Of a stretch of DNA of 64,000 nt, positions 9,091-18,219 are shown in pieces; the stretch's first letter is position 1, and the number at the start of each line of letters is the position of its first letter. Source of the stretch: JALFST01 sp022779285. GTDB lineage: Bacteria; Bacillota; Clostridia; Tissierellales; Peptoniphilaceae. The notes beneath the pieces are model-generated. The model searched no databases, was not told the DNA's origin, and was given only the letters and a program-made list of their open reading frames with translations. The DNA lies in NCBI GenBank assembly GCA_050313895.1, contig JBNPMI010000004.1; one strand, given 5' to 3'. The position numbers and the translations under genes are program-made.

Positions 9091-9118
9091 TTGCATATGA
9101 CACATTTTTCGGTATAAT
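9091..9118 (+). promoter_or_regulatory. Promoter of the uracil permease gene
   Basis: TTGCAT (9091-9096), 16 bases, TATAAT (9113-9118). The leader between here and the start at 9190 contains a CAGC...GCTG hairpin-like stretch. I could not match it to a PyrR site or to a purine riboswitch. Confidence 0.65.
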
Positions 9119-9189
9119 AATGGAAATTTTGCCTTCCTCTCAGCAGCATAGGGCTGCCGAGACACGATGGCTGATAGAAGGGAGTCTTT

Positions 9190-10560
9190 ATGACAGATCA
9201 AAAAGCACGCAACAAGCTGGGCAACGAGCCAATTTGGGATATTCGTAAGCTACCCATTGCCGCACGCGGATTATTGGGATTGCAGCATTTATTCGCAATG
9301 TTTGGCGCAACCGTTCTTGTTCCGCTTCTTACAGGACTTGATATTTCCACCACTCTTCTTATGGCCGGGCTTGGTACCTTGTTATTTCATCTGATAACAA
9401 AGGGAAAAGTACCGGCCTTTCTTGGTTCCTCATTCGCATTTCTTGGCGGCTATGCCGCCGTTGCCCCGATGGTGGACGGGATGGCGAACTCCAAGATGCT
9501 TCCTTATGCAAGCGGCGGCGTTTTCTTTGCGGGACTTGTCTATGTCGTCCTTGCCGCGTTTATAAAATTCTTCGGTGTCAAAAAAGTGATGCGCTTTTTC
9601 CCACCGGTCGTAACAGGGCCCATTATTGTATCGATCGGACTCACGCTTGCTCCCTCTGCCATTGCCAATGCCTCGACAAACTGGATTGTTGCTCTTTCGG
9701 CAATCGCCATTGTCGTTTATTTTAATATCTGGGGCAAGGGGATGATGAAAATTATCCCCATTATTTTAGGAGTTCTCGGAGGATATGTCGTTGCGCTTCT
9801 GATGCATGAGGTGGATTTCTCTTCCGTAGCAGCCGCACACATTATAGGTTCTCCGATCAAGCCGCAAAACTTTATGAAATTCGATATCAGTGCAATTATT
9901 TCCATTGTCCCGATTTCTCTGGCGACAATGATGGAGCATATTGGAGACATCACCGCCATTTCCGCAACCGTCGGGCGCAATTATATCCAGGATCCCGGCC
10001 TGCACCGCACATTATTAGGAGACGGTCTTGCCACATCTATGGCATCCATTGTCGGAGGTCCTGCCAATACCACTTATGGTGAAAATACAGGTGTGCTTGT
10101 CCTGACCCGCGTCTATGACCCTCGTGCCATGCGCCTTGCCGCCGTCTTTGCCATTATCCTCTCGTTCTTTCCCGTTGTCAGCGAGGTGATCCGCTCCATT
10201 CCGATGTCTGTCATCGGCGGTGTATCACTCATTCTCTATGGAATGATTTCGTCGGTCGGTGTTCGCAACCTCGTAGAAAATCAGATTGATTTCACAAAGA
10301 GCAGAAATCTGATCGTTGCCGCCGCCATCTTTGTATGTGCGCTGGGCTTTACCGGCTCCGTCCCCGGCATCTCCTTTACGATCGCCGGAGTAACGATCAA
10401 GCTTTCGGGACTGGCAATTGCCGCCATCGTCGGCATTCTTCTCAATGCTTTGCTCCCCGGAAAGGATTATGTGTTCCGGGAAGACGCTCCGAAGGAAACG
10501 GGCGTAGATTTCTCAGGCACCGATACCACATTGGAAGGTCATGGAGAAAGCGCTGAATAA
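9190..10560 (+). CDS. uraA: Nucleobase:cation symporter, uracil permease type (NCS2)
   Basis: A 456-residue integral membrane protein with about 12-14 hydrophobic segments. QHLFAMFGATVLVPLLTGLD at the N-terminus is characteristic of UraA/PyrP uracil permeases. The membrane-embedded carboxylate region ATMMEHIGDI and the segment NTTYGENTGV are the usual ligand-binding motifs of this subgroup. It salvages uracil and complements the de novo pyr operon at 28-34 kb. GAAGGGAG is the ribosome site before ATG 9190. It has its own promoter and a strong terminator. Confidence 0.92.
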   Translation: MTDQKARNKLGNEPIWDIRKLPIAARGLLGLQHLFAMFGATVLVPLLTGLDISTTLLMAGLGTLLFHLITKGKVPAFLGSSFAFLGGYAAVAPMVDGMANSKMLPYASGGVFFAGLVYVVLAAFIKFFGVKKVMRFFPPVVTGPIIVSIGLTLAPSAIANASTNWIVALSAIAIVVYFNIWGKGMMKIIPIILGVLGGYVVALLMHEVDFSSVAAAHIIGSPIKPQNFMKFDISAIISIVPISLATMMEHIGDITAISATVGRNYIQDPGLHRTLLGDGLATSMASIVGGPANTTYGENTGVLVLTRVYDPRAMRLAAVFAIILSFFPVVSEVIRSIPMSVIGGVSLILYGMISSVGVRNLVENQIDFTKSRNLIVAAAIFVCALGFTGSVPGISFTIAGVTIKLSGLAIAAIVGILLNALLPGKDYVFREDAPKETGVDFSGTDTTLEGHGESAE

Positions 10561-10581
10561 TTCACTTGCAATCAATAGATA

Positions 10582-10626
10582 AAAAACAGGCAGTCCCCGA
10601 AATTCGGGACTGCCTGTTTTTGGATA
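10582..10626 (+). terminator. Terminator of the uracil permease gene
   Basis: A near-perfect 18-base stem-loop (10582-10621) with a GC-rich core (CAGGCAGTCCC / GGGACTGCCTG) followed by TTTTT. It begins 22 bases after the stop codon of the permease. Confidence 0.95.
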
Positions 10627-10678
10627 TGACGAATTCTAAAAATGAATGGTGCTGAATCCCGTCCACAAAATTATGGTT

Positions 10679-10940
10679 TTATGACAGCTCGATTACATGA
10701 TCAAATGCCGGAAGAAAGGATCGGTCATGTGTGACCACAACGATGGCCTTTTTGCCCTTCGTTTGCTCCATTAAGAGACGAATGACCTGCTTGCTGTTTT
10801 CGATATCCAGATTTCCTGTCGGTTCATCAGCAAGAATGACGGAACACGGTTTTCCCAGAACCCTTGCCAATGCGATTCTTTGCTGCTCTCCGCCAAGTTC
10901 GCTCGGCTGATGAATTGGATTTGGCCAAGTTGCTCCGGAA
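10679..10940 (-). pseudogene. Remnant of a MacB/bacteriocin-export type ABC ATPase
   Basis: Only the C-terminal third of an ABC ATPase remains: a damaged signature (PSELGGEQQRIALARVL instead of LSGGEQQR), Walker B CSVILADEPTGNLD and the H-loop VVVTHDRSFLPAF. Walker A is absent, and the bases upstream of the signature read as ATPase-like residues in shifting frames. The fragment resembles the intact ATPase at 37162-37785, which shares KPCSV-(I)-FADEPTGNLD and VVVTHD. It is best explained as the relic of a second export cassette. It is followed by about 200 bases (10941-11136) with no gene. Confidence 0.75.
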
Positions 10941-11136
10941 AACAGAATTCTCTTTTACCTCAAGAGCACTTTTCCTATGTTTGTTTTGATTTCTTTTCTA
11001 ATTGAATAATAGCAAACTTGTTATCAAATGCAAAGCTGTTTAGAGCCATCAATATTCCCTGTTCCTGTGAACGCTTGCAGCGTTTCGCTTCGAGAAAATC
11101 AACAGATTCCAGCAATCTCGTTTTCCGGAATCCGAG

Positions 11137-11172
11137 AAAAAAGGCCCTCTGAGCATGCTCACAGGGCCTTTC
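11137..11172 (-). terminator. Terminator of the PFOR gene
   Basis: A stem AAGGCCCT...AGGGCCTT (11141-11170) with a GAGCATGCTC centre, followed on the minus strand by a T-run (A-run at 11137-11142 on the plus strand). It lies just past the PFOR stop codon. Confidence 0.9.
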
Positions 11173-11182
11173 GGAAAAACGA

Positions 11183-14100
11183 TTAATATTCCATATTTGC
11201 AAGGCGTACATATTCCTTGTAGCGCTCTTTTGCCGCCTTTTCGGAAGCATCATAAAGCTCCTGCGCTACATCCGGGAAGTTGCGCTTCAAAGAGGAGTAA
11301 CGAACCTCTCCCTGCAGGAATTCCTGGAAGTCTCCGGTCGGCTCCTTGGAATCCAGCTGGAACGGATTCTTTCCTTCGTCGGCAAGACGAGGATCGAATC
11401 TCCACAGATGCCAGTATCCGGCTTCCACAGCCTGTTTTTCACGTCTCTGGCTGCGTCCCATGCCGATGCGGATACCATGGTTGATGCAGGGCGCATATGC
11501 GATCACAAGGGATGGTCCGTTGTAGCTTTCCGCCTCACGGATTGCCTTGAGCGTCTGGTTCTGATTTGCTCCCATAGCAACCTGAGCACAATATACATAG
11601 CCATAGCTGCTTTGCATACGTCCGAGATCCTTGGACTGGATGCGCTTACCGGCAGCCGCAAACTGTGCAATAGCCGCAATCGGCGTTGCCTTGGATGCCT
11701 GACCGCCTGTGTTGGAGTATACCTCGGTATTCAAAACGAGAATGTTGATGTCCTTGCCGGAAGCAAGCACATGATCCAATCCGCCGTATCCGATGTCATA
11801 TGCCCAACCGTCACCGCCGAAGATCCAAACAGACTTCTTGATCATATAATCCTTCATGTCCAGAATATCCTGGAGTAAAGCCTGACCTTCCGCACTGTCA
11901 ACCTTCTCATCAGCATTGTTGAGAATTTCAACAGTTGCTTTCTTGGAAGCCTTGTAGTCGTTGCTGCCTTCGATCCATGCGTCAAAGAGCTCATTCCATT
12001 TCGTGTTGAGGTTTAACGCCTTGAATTCATTCATTTTAGTAGCGATATACTCGCGGTTGGATTCCGCAGACAAGAGCTGTCCATAGCCGTATTCCGCAGC
12101 GTCCTCAAACAGGGAGTTCCCCCATGACGGGCCCTCTCCGCAGGCATTGACGGTATATGGAGTCGCCGGTGCGGATGCTCCCCAAATGGACGAGCAACCC
12201 GTTGCGTTTGCAATCATCATGTGATCGCCGAAGAGCTGTGTGACGAGCTTAACGTAAGGAGTCTCGCCGCAGCCTGCACAAGCGCCTGAGAATTCCATCA
12301 GAGGCTGCTTGAACTGGGTTCCCTTTACGGTGTTGACGTCCATGAGGTCCTCTTTGTATCCGACCTTCTCATTTGCATATGTCCAGAAGCCCTTCTGCTG
12401 CTCATACTGCTCTTCGAACGGCTTCATAATGAGAGCCTTTTCTTTTGCCGGGCAAACATCCGCACAGTTTCCGCAGCCCGTGCAGTCAAGCTGAGAAACC
12501 TGAATACGGAAGCTGAGGCCTTCCAGACCCTTGCCGATTGCCTTCTTTGTCTCAAAGCCTTCCGGCGCATTGGCTGCCTCTTCCTCGTTCAGCAGGAACG
12601 GGCGAATCGCCGCATGCGGACAAACATAAGAGCACTGGTTGCATTGGATACAATTTTCAATCTGCCACTCGGGATTGAATACCGCGATACCGCGCTTCTC
12701 ATAAGCGGTGGTGCCGTTATCCCAATGTCCGTCCGGACGATCCGCAAATGCGGAAACGGGAAGATCATCGCCTTCATGACGCAGCATCTTGGAAACGACC
12801 TTTGTGAAGAACTCCGGAGCGCCGGTAAGATCGACAACATCGTCCTTTGCATTTGCCCATTCCGCAGGAACCTCTACCTTTTGAAGAGCGGAGATTCCGC
12901 GATCCACAGCGTTGTAGTTCATCTGAACGACGTCATCGCCCTTGTGTCCATACGCCTTTACGATAGAGTCTTTTAAGTGCGCAACCGCCTCTTCAATCGG
13001 AAGCACCTTGGAGAGCTCAAAAAATGCCGACTGCATGATCATGTTGGTGCGGCTTCCAAGTCCGAGCTCCTGAGCAATGCCTGTTGCATTGATGAGATAG
13101 AATTCGATGTTCTTCTCCGCAAGAGCGCGCTTCATCTGTCCGGGAAGATGCTCATCAAGTTCTTCCGGCGTCCAGGTGCAGTTCAGCAGGAAAGTACCGC
13201 CTTTTTTCAGTCCGCGGAGCAAATCATACTGATGTACATATGCCTGCTTGGAGCAGGAAATGAAGTCCGCCTCATCCAAAAGATACGTGGAACGGATGGG
13301 AAGCTTTCCGAAACGAAGGTGAGATACCGTCAAGCCGCCGGACTTTTTGGAGTCATAGTCGAAATATCCCTGTGCATACATATCGGTGTTATCGCCGATG
13401 ATCTTGATTGCCTGCTTGTTGGCGCCGACGGTACCGTCCGATCCGAAGCCCCAGAATTTGCAGCGCTTGGTGCCTTCCTCGGCGATATAGAGCGTCTCGC
13501 TCTGATCCAGAGAAAGATGCGTCACATCATCCTCAATGCCGATGGTGAAATGATTCTTCGGCTCATCCTTTTCCATATTGCGGAATACCGCAAGCAAATG
13601 GGTCGGAGTGGTATCCTTGGAACCAAGGCCATAGCGTCCGCCAACGATGAGAGGATGTCTCTCCGAGCTGTAGAATGCGGACTGTACATCCATGAGAAGA
13701 GGCTCGCCCAAAGCGCCCTTTTCCTTAGTACGGTCGAGAACCGTGATCTTGGTTGCCGTTTCCGGAATTGCCGCAAGAAGATGCTTTGCGCTGAATGGAC
13801 GATAGAGACGTACTACGACAACACCGACCTTCTTGCCCTCTTTTTCTCTGAGATGATCTACAACCTCCTGCATAGCGCCCGCAACGGAACCCATGAGAAC
13901 CACTACATGCTCTGCCTGAGGATCTCCATAATAGTCAAAGAGATGATAGGAACGGCCGGTCTTTTCACTGACCTTCGCCATATACTTTTCCACTACAGGA
14001 ATGATATCCGTATAATAGCTGTTTGATGCTTCGACATTCTGGAAAAACACATCCGGAGACTGTGCCGTACCATAGGTCTTGGGACGGTTCGGATTGAGAG

Positions 14101-14719
14101 AACGAGCGCGGAACTCTTTTACCTTATCCAAATTGATCATGTCACGCAGATCTTCAAAGTCCCAAACCTGAATCTTGTCAATTTCATGAGATGTGCGGAA
14201 GCCGTCAAAGAAATGGCAGAACGGCAGCGAGCCCTCGATCGCCGCCAAATGAGCAACCGCTCCCAAATCCATCGCCTCCTGCACCGAGCTGGAGCAAAGG
14301 AAGGCAAATCCGGTCATGCGCGCCGCATTGATATCCGAGTGATCGCCGTAAATGGAAAGTGCTTGAGACGCGACTGCACGCGCTGCAACATGGAATACAC
14401 CGGGAAGCTGTTCCCCTGCAATTTTAAACATATTCGGGATCATCAATAACAACCCCTGTGATGCGGTATATGTAGTCGTCAAAGAACCCGCTGACAATGC
14501 CCCGTGAACCGCTCCTGCAGCACCTGCCTCTGACTGCATTTCCACAACCTTGACCGGCTTGCCGAAAAGGTTTTTCATTCCATTTGCCGCCCACGTATCG
14601 ACGTGCTCAGGCATCGGAGATGAAGGCGTGATCGGATAGATCGTCGCAACCTCGGTAAACGCATAGGATACGTATGCCGCAGCCTCATTGCCGTCCATCG
14701 TTTTAAACTTTTGGACCAT
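11183..14719 (-). CDS. nifJ: Pyruvate:ferredoxin (flavodoxin) oxidoreductase, single-chain
   Basis: A 1178-residue homodimeric-type PFOR that oxidises pyruvate with CoA to acetyl-CoA, CO2 and reduced ferredoxin, the central step of anaerobic pyruvate metabolism. The N-terminus has TIYPITPSSPMPE (pyruvate/TPP domain). Around residues 690-770 are two ferredoxin clusters, CIQCNQCSYVCP and CTGCGNCADVCP. The extra-cluster cysteines lie near CAGCGETPY, and the TPP pocket is GGDGWAYDIGYGG. The length matches the family. A clean sigma-A promoter and a terminator make it monocistronic. It ties the glycolytic genes at 59-63 kb to acetyl-CoA. Confidence 0.97.
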   Translation of the reverse strand: MVQKFKTMDGNEAAAYVSYAFTEVATIYPITPSSPMPEHVDTWAANGMKNLFGKPVKVVEMQSEAGAAGAVHGALSAGSLTTTYTASQGLLLMIPNMFKIAGEQLPGVFHVAARAVASQALSIYGDHSDINAARMTGFAFLCSSSVQEAMDLGAVAHLAAIEGSLPFCHFFDGFRTSHEIDKIQVWDFEDLRDMINLDKVKEFRARSLNPNRPKTYGTAQSPDVFFQNVEASNSYYTDIIPVVEKYMAKVSEKTGRSYHLFDYYGDPQAEHVVVLMGSVAGAMQEVVDHLREKEGKKVGVVVVRLYRPFSAKHLLAAIPETATKITVLDRTKEKGALGEPLLMDVQSAFYSSERHPLIVGGRYGLGSKDTTPTHLLAVFRNMEKDEPKNHFTIGIEDDVTHLSLDQSETLYIAEEGTKRCKFWGFGSDGTVGANKQAIKIIGDNTDMYAQGYFDYDSKKSGGLTVSHLRFGKLPIRSTYLLDEADFISCSKQAYVHQYDLLRGLKKGGTFLLNCTWTPEELDEHLPGQMKRALAEKNIEFYLINATGIAQELGLGSRTNMIMQSAFFELSKVLPIEEAVAHLKDSIVKAYGHKGDDVVQMNYNAVDRGISALQKVEVPAEWANAKDDVVDLTGAPEFFTKVVSKMLRHEGDDLPVSAFADRPDGHWDNGTTAYEKRGIAVFNPEWQIENCIQCNQCSYVCPHAAIRPFLLNEEEAANAPEGFETKKAIGKGLEGLSFRIQVSQLDCTGCGNCADVCPAKEKALIMKPFEEQYEQQKGFWTYANEKVGYKEDLMDVNTVKGTQFKQPLMEFSGACAGCGETPYVKLVTQLFGDHMMIANATGCSSIWGASAPATPYTVNACGEGPSWGNSLFEDAAEYGYGQLLSAESNREYIATKMNEFKALNLNTKWNELFDAWIEGSNDYKASKKATVEILNNADEKVDSAEGQALLQDILDMKDYMIKKSVWIFGGDGWAYDIGYGGLDHVLASGKDINILVLNTEVYSNTGGQASKATPIAAIAQFAAAGKRIQSKDLGRMQSSYGYVYCAQVAMGANQNQTLKAIREAESYNGPSLVIAYAPCINHGIRIGMGRSQRREKQAVEAGYWHLWRFDPRLADEGKNPFQLDSKEPTGDFQEFLQGEVRYSSLKRNFPDVAQELYDASEKAAKERYKEYVRLANMEY

Positions 14720-14806
14720 AACTCCTCCTTATCTTACCTGTGATTACTCACAACATAGCCCCAAAAACGGGACTTCGCCCAAATCGAGATTTGTGCGTCT
14801 CTTTAA

Positions 14807-14834
14807 AGTATATCCCCTCTGCTCATTTTGTCAA
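14807..14834 (-). promoter_or_regulatory. Promoter of the PFOR gene
   Basis: TTGACA (14829-14834), 16 bases, TATACT (14807-14812) on the minus strand. A leader of about 80 bases precedes the ATG at 14719, which has AGGAGGAG as ribosome site. The strong consensus fits a highly expressed fermentation enzyme. The -35 box lies just downstream of the hprK stop codon. Confidence 0.8.
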
Positions 14835-14851
14835 TGTGCCGATTTTGAGGC

Positions 14852-15799
14852 TCAATCCGTTACGCCGTTCATTCGATTCGCCTCTTCGATCAAACGTTGG
14901 TTGAGGTCCACGGCTGCATTGTAGCCCAGCTGCTTTTGTCTGTTATTTCTTGTAGCAACCTCGATAATCATTGAAATATTGCGCCCCGGCTTCACCGGAA
15001 CGATAATTTGCGGAACGCTCACACCCAGGATATCCGTATGATCCTCGGTCAGCCCAAGCCGGTCATATTCCTTGTTTTCGTCCCAGTCCTCAAGGTCGAT
15101 CACCAGCTCGATATCGGCATCCTCTTTTACTGAACCAACTCCGTAAAGTCTGCGAATGTCCAAAATTCCAAGCCCGCGGATTTCCATATAATGCCGAATA
15201 TTTTCCGGTGCCGAGCCGATCAGACGATTATCTATGCGGCGGATATTGACAACGTCATCCGCGACCAACCGGTGTCCCCGGATCACGAGATCCAATCCGG
15301 TTTCCGACTTTCCCACCGCGCTCTTTCCGCGAATCAGCACTCCCGCGCCGAAAACCTCCATGAGCCCTGCATGAATGGTCGTTTCGGGGGCCATAATATC
15401 CTCCAGCACACCATTCATATCGGCAATCAGCTTCGTCGTCGGCAGCGGAGAGCGTAGAACAGTCTTATTATAATAGTCCGCAAGGTCCAAAATATCGCGC
15501 GTAATCTCCTGATTATAGGAATAGATCAGTGCCGGAATCGGATAAGAGAATATCCCTCGAAAGCGCTCATATCGCTTGTTTGGCGGCATTTCCATATAAT
15601 AGTTGTATTCCACTCTGCCGATAATCTGCAGACGCTTGTATGGGAAATTCCCCATATATCCGCTCAGCTGCAGCCCCGGACGATTGAGGTCCATCTCCGA
15701 AATCGTGATTCCCTCATAGTCTGTGGATTGAAAGACCGTCTCCAGTTTCATACGTTTTACCAGCTCGGATAACCGAACCTGATTATGCAGTTGTGTCAC
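14852..15799 (-). CDS. hprK: HPr kinase/phosphorylase
   Basis: A 315-residue bifunctional enzyme that phosphorylates Ser46 of HPr and reverses the reaction, the sensor for carbon catabolite repression in Firmicutes. The P-loop GKSAVGKSETG is clear, and the family signature MEIRGLGILDIRRLYG follows it. The start is GTG at 15799 with AGGAGAGG upstream, overlapping the end of uvrC by 17 bases. No HPr gene is in the window. Confidence 0.95.
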   Translation of the reverse strand: MTQLHNQVRLSELVKRMKLETVFQSTDYEGITISEMDLNRPGLQLSGYMGNFPYKRLQIIGRVEYNYYMEMPPNKRYERFRGIFSYPIPALIYSYNQEITRDILDLADYYNKTVLRSPLPTTKLIADMNGVLEDIMAPETTIHAGLMEVFGAGVLIRGKSAVGKSETGLDLVIRGHRLVADDVVNIRRIDNRLIGSAPENIRHYMEIRGLGILDIRRLYGVGSVKEDADIELVIDLEDWDENKEYDRLGLTEDHTDILGVSVPQIIVPVKPGRNISMIIEVATRNNRQKQLGYNAAVDLNQRLIEEANRMNGVTD

Positions 15800-17654
15800 T
15801 TGCCTCTCCTTCCTTCAATCGAAAATAGCGAAATACCGCCTCGGCCGATCGTTTATTCATTCCTTCCGTTTGCATCAGCTCCTCGACATTCGCACGCCGA
15901 ACCGCCTCAACGGTTTTAAATTTTCGAAGTAGCTCCGTTCGGCGTTTTTTGCCGATACCCGGTATATTATCCAATTCCGAGGAAACCATGTCCTTTTCCC
16001 GAAGCTTTCTATGATACTCGATTGCAAAACGATGTACCTCTTCCTGAATTGCATATAAATATTTATAGAGTGCGGAATGGCGTTCAAGCTCCAGCGTTTT
16101 TCCTTGATAGAAAAGAGCGCGCGTCGTATGCTTGTCATCCTTTACCATGCCCACTACGGGAATCTCCAGCTGATATCGCTGAAGAATCTCTTCCGCCAGA
16201 TGAACCTGTCCCTTGCCTCCATCCATCAGAATCAAGGATGGCAACGCCCCAAAGCCTGTAGAAGTTCGCCCTTCCTCTCGATCTTTCACTCCGTGACGGA
16301 TGCGTCTTTCGAGCATCTCCCGCTGGGAAGCATATTCATCCGGCCCCTCCACCGTTCGGATGCGAAATTTGCGATATTCCTTAGGCTGCTTTTTCTCACG
16401 GGAAAAGACAACCATGGAACCGACGTTCTGTACCCCCGAAATATTGGAAATGTCATAGGATTCCACACGTGTGATCTCAGGAACGCCTAAAATCCGCTCC
16501 AGTTCCTTTACGCCGCGATCCACATTGCGCTCCTTGCGCTGCTCGTGCGCCTCTGCCTTGATCAGCTCCTCCTCCGCATTTGCATGAGCTGTCGTTACCA
16601 GTGCGGATTTGTCTCCTCGCTTCGGCACAATCAGCGATACCTTTTTCCCGCGCTTGTCCGTCAGCCATTGCTCAATTGCATGGATGTCATCAGGGGCCGC
16701 CTCCAGCAGGATTTCGCCCGGAATATACGGCGCTTCCCAATAGAACTGCTTCAGAAAGGAGGAAAATACCGACTCGGTGGATTCCTCAACCGCATCAGAA
16801 ATCCGGAAATGCTCGCGATCTACGACCTTTCCTCCCCGAACAAAGAACACCTGCACGGTAATCATCTTTGCTCCTCGCGCCATTGCGATAACATCCGCAT
16901 CCTTCCCGCCGCTAAATGTGACCTTTTGCCTCTCCTGCAGGGCGTCCAGATTGAGAAGCTGATCGCGATACGTTGCCGCCCTTTCAAATTGCAACGCATC
17001 CGAGGCGTCCTGCATCTTTTGTGTCAAAAGCCTGCGAACGGATTGATCATTCCCTTTTAGAAGCTCGGCGACTTCTTCGATTCCCTGCAAATATTTTGCC
17101 TCGTCCGCCTTATCTGCACAAGGTGCGGGGCATTGACCGATATAGTAGTTCAGGCAGGGCCTTTTGAGGCGCTGTCCCTGATCGAAATTGAGCGAGCAGG
17201 TGCGTATCCCGAAAATCCGCTGAAGAAAGCGAATGGTATCGTTGACCGCATATGCATTGGGAAACGGTCCAAAATAAACGCCGCCATCGCGCTTTACCTG
17301 GCGCACCTTGAGCAGTCTTGGAAATTTTTCGTGCGAAATGCATATATATGGATATTGCTTGTCATCGCGCAAAAGAATATTGTATTTCGGCGCATGCTCT
17401 TTAATAAAGTTCGACTCCAGCACCAGAGCCTCAACCTCACTTTTTACGATAATGTACTCAAAATGATCAACATTTTCCACCATGGCGAGCACCTTGGGCG
17501 TCTTTCCATGGTTCGATGCCGTAAAATACGAGCGTACCCTGCGCCGAAGGTTGATCGCCTTGCCTACATAGATAATTTGGTTTTGTGCATTAAACATCAG
17601 GTAGACGCCCGGAGTCTCAGGTACCTGTTTTAATTGTTCGCTAAAATCCTTCAT
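15783..17654 (-). CDS. uvrC: Excinuclease ABC subunit C
   Basis: A 623-residue nucleotide-excision-repair endonuclease. An N-terminal GIY-YIG domain (PGVYLMFN...IIYVGKA) is followed by a cysteine region with CPAPC, a UVR motif (about residues 200-235), the UvrC RNase H-like domain (RVESYDISNISG, LILMDGGKGQ) and C-terminal helix-hairpin-helix repeats (LDNIPGIGKKRR). The ATG at 17654 gives the standard N-terminus MKDFSEQL; an in-frame TTG eight codons upstream lies inside a 22-base tandem repeat and is less likely. It is coupled to hprK by overlap. Confidence 0.95.
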   Translation of the reverse strand: MKDFSEQLKQVPETPGVYLMFNAQNQIIYVGKAINLRRRVRSYFTASNHGKTPKVLAMVENVDHFEYIIVKSEVEALVLESNFIKEHAPKYNILLRDDKQYPYICISHEKFPRLLKVRQVKRDGGVYFGPFPNAYAVNDTIRFLQRIFGIRTCSLNFDQGQRLKRPCLNYYIGQCPAPCADKADEAKYLQGIEEVAELLKGNDQSVRRLLTQKMQDASDALQFERAATYRDQLLNLDALQERQKVTFSGGKDADVIAMARGAKMITVQVFFVRGGKVVDREHFRISDAVEESTESVFSSFLKQFYWEAPYIPGEILLEAAPDDIHAIEQWLTDKRGKKVSLIVPKRGDKSALVTTAHANAEEELIKAEAHEQRKERNVDRGVKELERILGVPEITRVESYDISNISGVQNVGSMVVFSREKKQPKEYRKFRIRTVEGPDEYASQREMLERRIRHGVKDREEGRTSTGFGALPSLILMDGGKGQVHLAEEILQRYQLEIPVVGMVKDDKHTTRALFYQGKTLELERHSALYKYLYAIQEEVHRFAIEYHRKLREKDMVSSELDNIPGIGKKRRTELLRKFKTVEAVRRANVEELMQTEGMNKRSAEAVFRYFRLKEGEASDTTA

Positions 17655-17667
17655 ACCGTTCTTCTTT

Positions 17668-17711
17668 ATATTACTCAATATTGCTCAGCATATTACTCAA
17701 TATTGCTCAGC
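17668..17711. repeat. Perfect tandem duplication of a 22-base unit upstream of uvrC
   Basis: The unit at 17668-17689 is repeated exactly at 17690-17711. Each copy holds the core CTCAATATTGCTCAG, an imperfect palindrome around AATATT. It lies 14 bases upstream of the uvrC start, in the region where a promoter or operator would be. Two copies only, no spacers. Confidence 0.9.
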
Positions 17712-17778
17712 AAGTGCACACGCCTGATTTTGGCATTGGTGTTCGCCGATATCCATATGAGATGCCGTCTGTGATCCT

Positions 17779-17988
17779 TCACTCCTTCTCCGGAACATAA
17801 TCCACCAGATCGCCGAAATTGCAGTGCAGCACACTGCACAGCCTTCCCAAAACATCCAGTGAAACCGGTTCATCTTTCTGCAGGCGCGTCATCGTATTCG
17901 GAGCGATATCGGCCTTGCGGCCCAATCGTGATGCGCTCATATCCGTTTTTTTCAAAAGCCTTCTGTATTTTTCGTATGAAACAGCCAT
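17779..17988 (-). CDS. Small XRE-family (Cro/CI) transcriptional regulator
   Basis: A 69-residue protein made almost entirely of one helix-turn-helix domain: SYEKYRRLLKKTDMSASRL, then ADIAPNTMTRLQKDE and a C-terminal LHCNFGDLVDYVPE typical of YozG-like regulators. The ATG at 17988 has AGGAGG six bases upstream. It is isolated, downstream of a terminator and upstream of the tandem repeat and uvrC. Its targets are unknown; a role at the nearby repeat is only a guess. Confidence 0.85.
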   Translation of the reverse strand: MAVSYEKYRRLLKKTDMSASRLGRKADIAPNTMTRLQKDEPVSLDVLGRLCSVLHCNFGDLVDYVPEKE

Positions 17989-18121
17989 AATGCCTCCTGA
18001 TTTCTGTGCCCCTATTTGTGCCCCTATTATATACGCATAGAATTGGCTTCGCAACCGAATGCGATATGTCATCTTCGAGCTCCGAACAAAAATACGGTGG
18101 CTTGGCATGCCGAATTACAAT

Positions 18122-18160
18122 CGAAAAAAGCACACCGGCTGATCGGTGCGCTTTTTTCGA
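18122..18160 (-). terminator. Terminator of the aminopeptidase P gene
   Basis: A stem CGAAAAAAGC...GCTTTTTTCG with a CACCG/CGGTG core (18122-18160), about 60 bases past the peptidase stop. The A/T flanks make it usable on both strands. Confidence 0.85.
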
Positions 18161-18219
18161 TTGCTCTGCCGAATTTCATCGACTTGCAAAGGCTGTGCCG
18201 CAAGCGCCGCACAGCAATA

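Noticed and set aside
9119..9189. A purine or PyrR-type riboregulator before the uracil permease
   Set aside because: A short hairpin-like CAGC...GCTG is present, but neither the PyrR-binding loop nor the purine aptamer core can be found.
12977..14026. A 349-codon plus-strand frame
   Set aside because: Antisense to the PFOR gene; no supporting signals.
17668..17711. A degenerate CRISPR array
   Set aside because: Two directly abutting copies without spacers, and no cas genes in the window.
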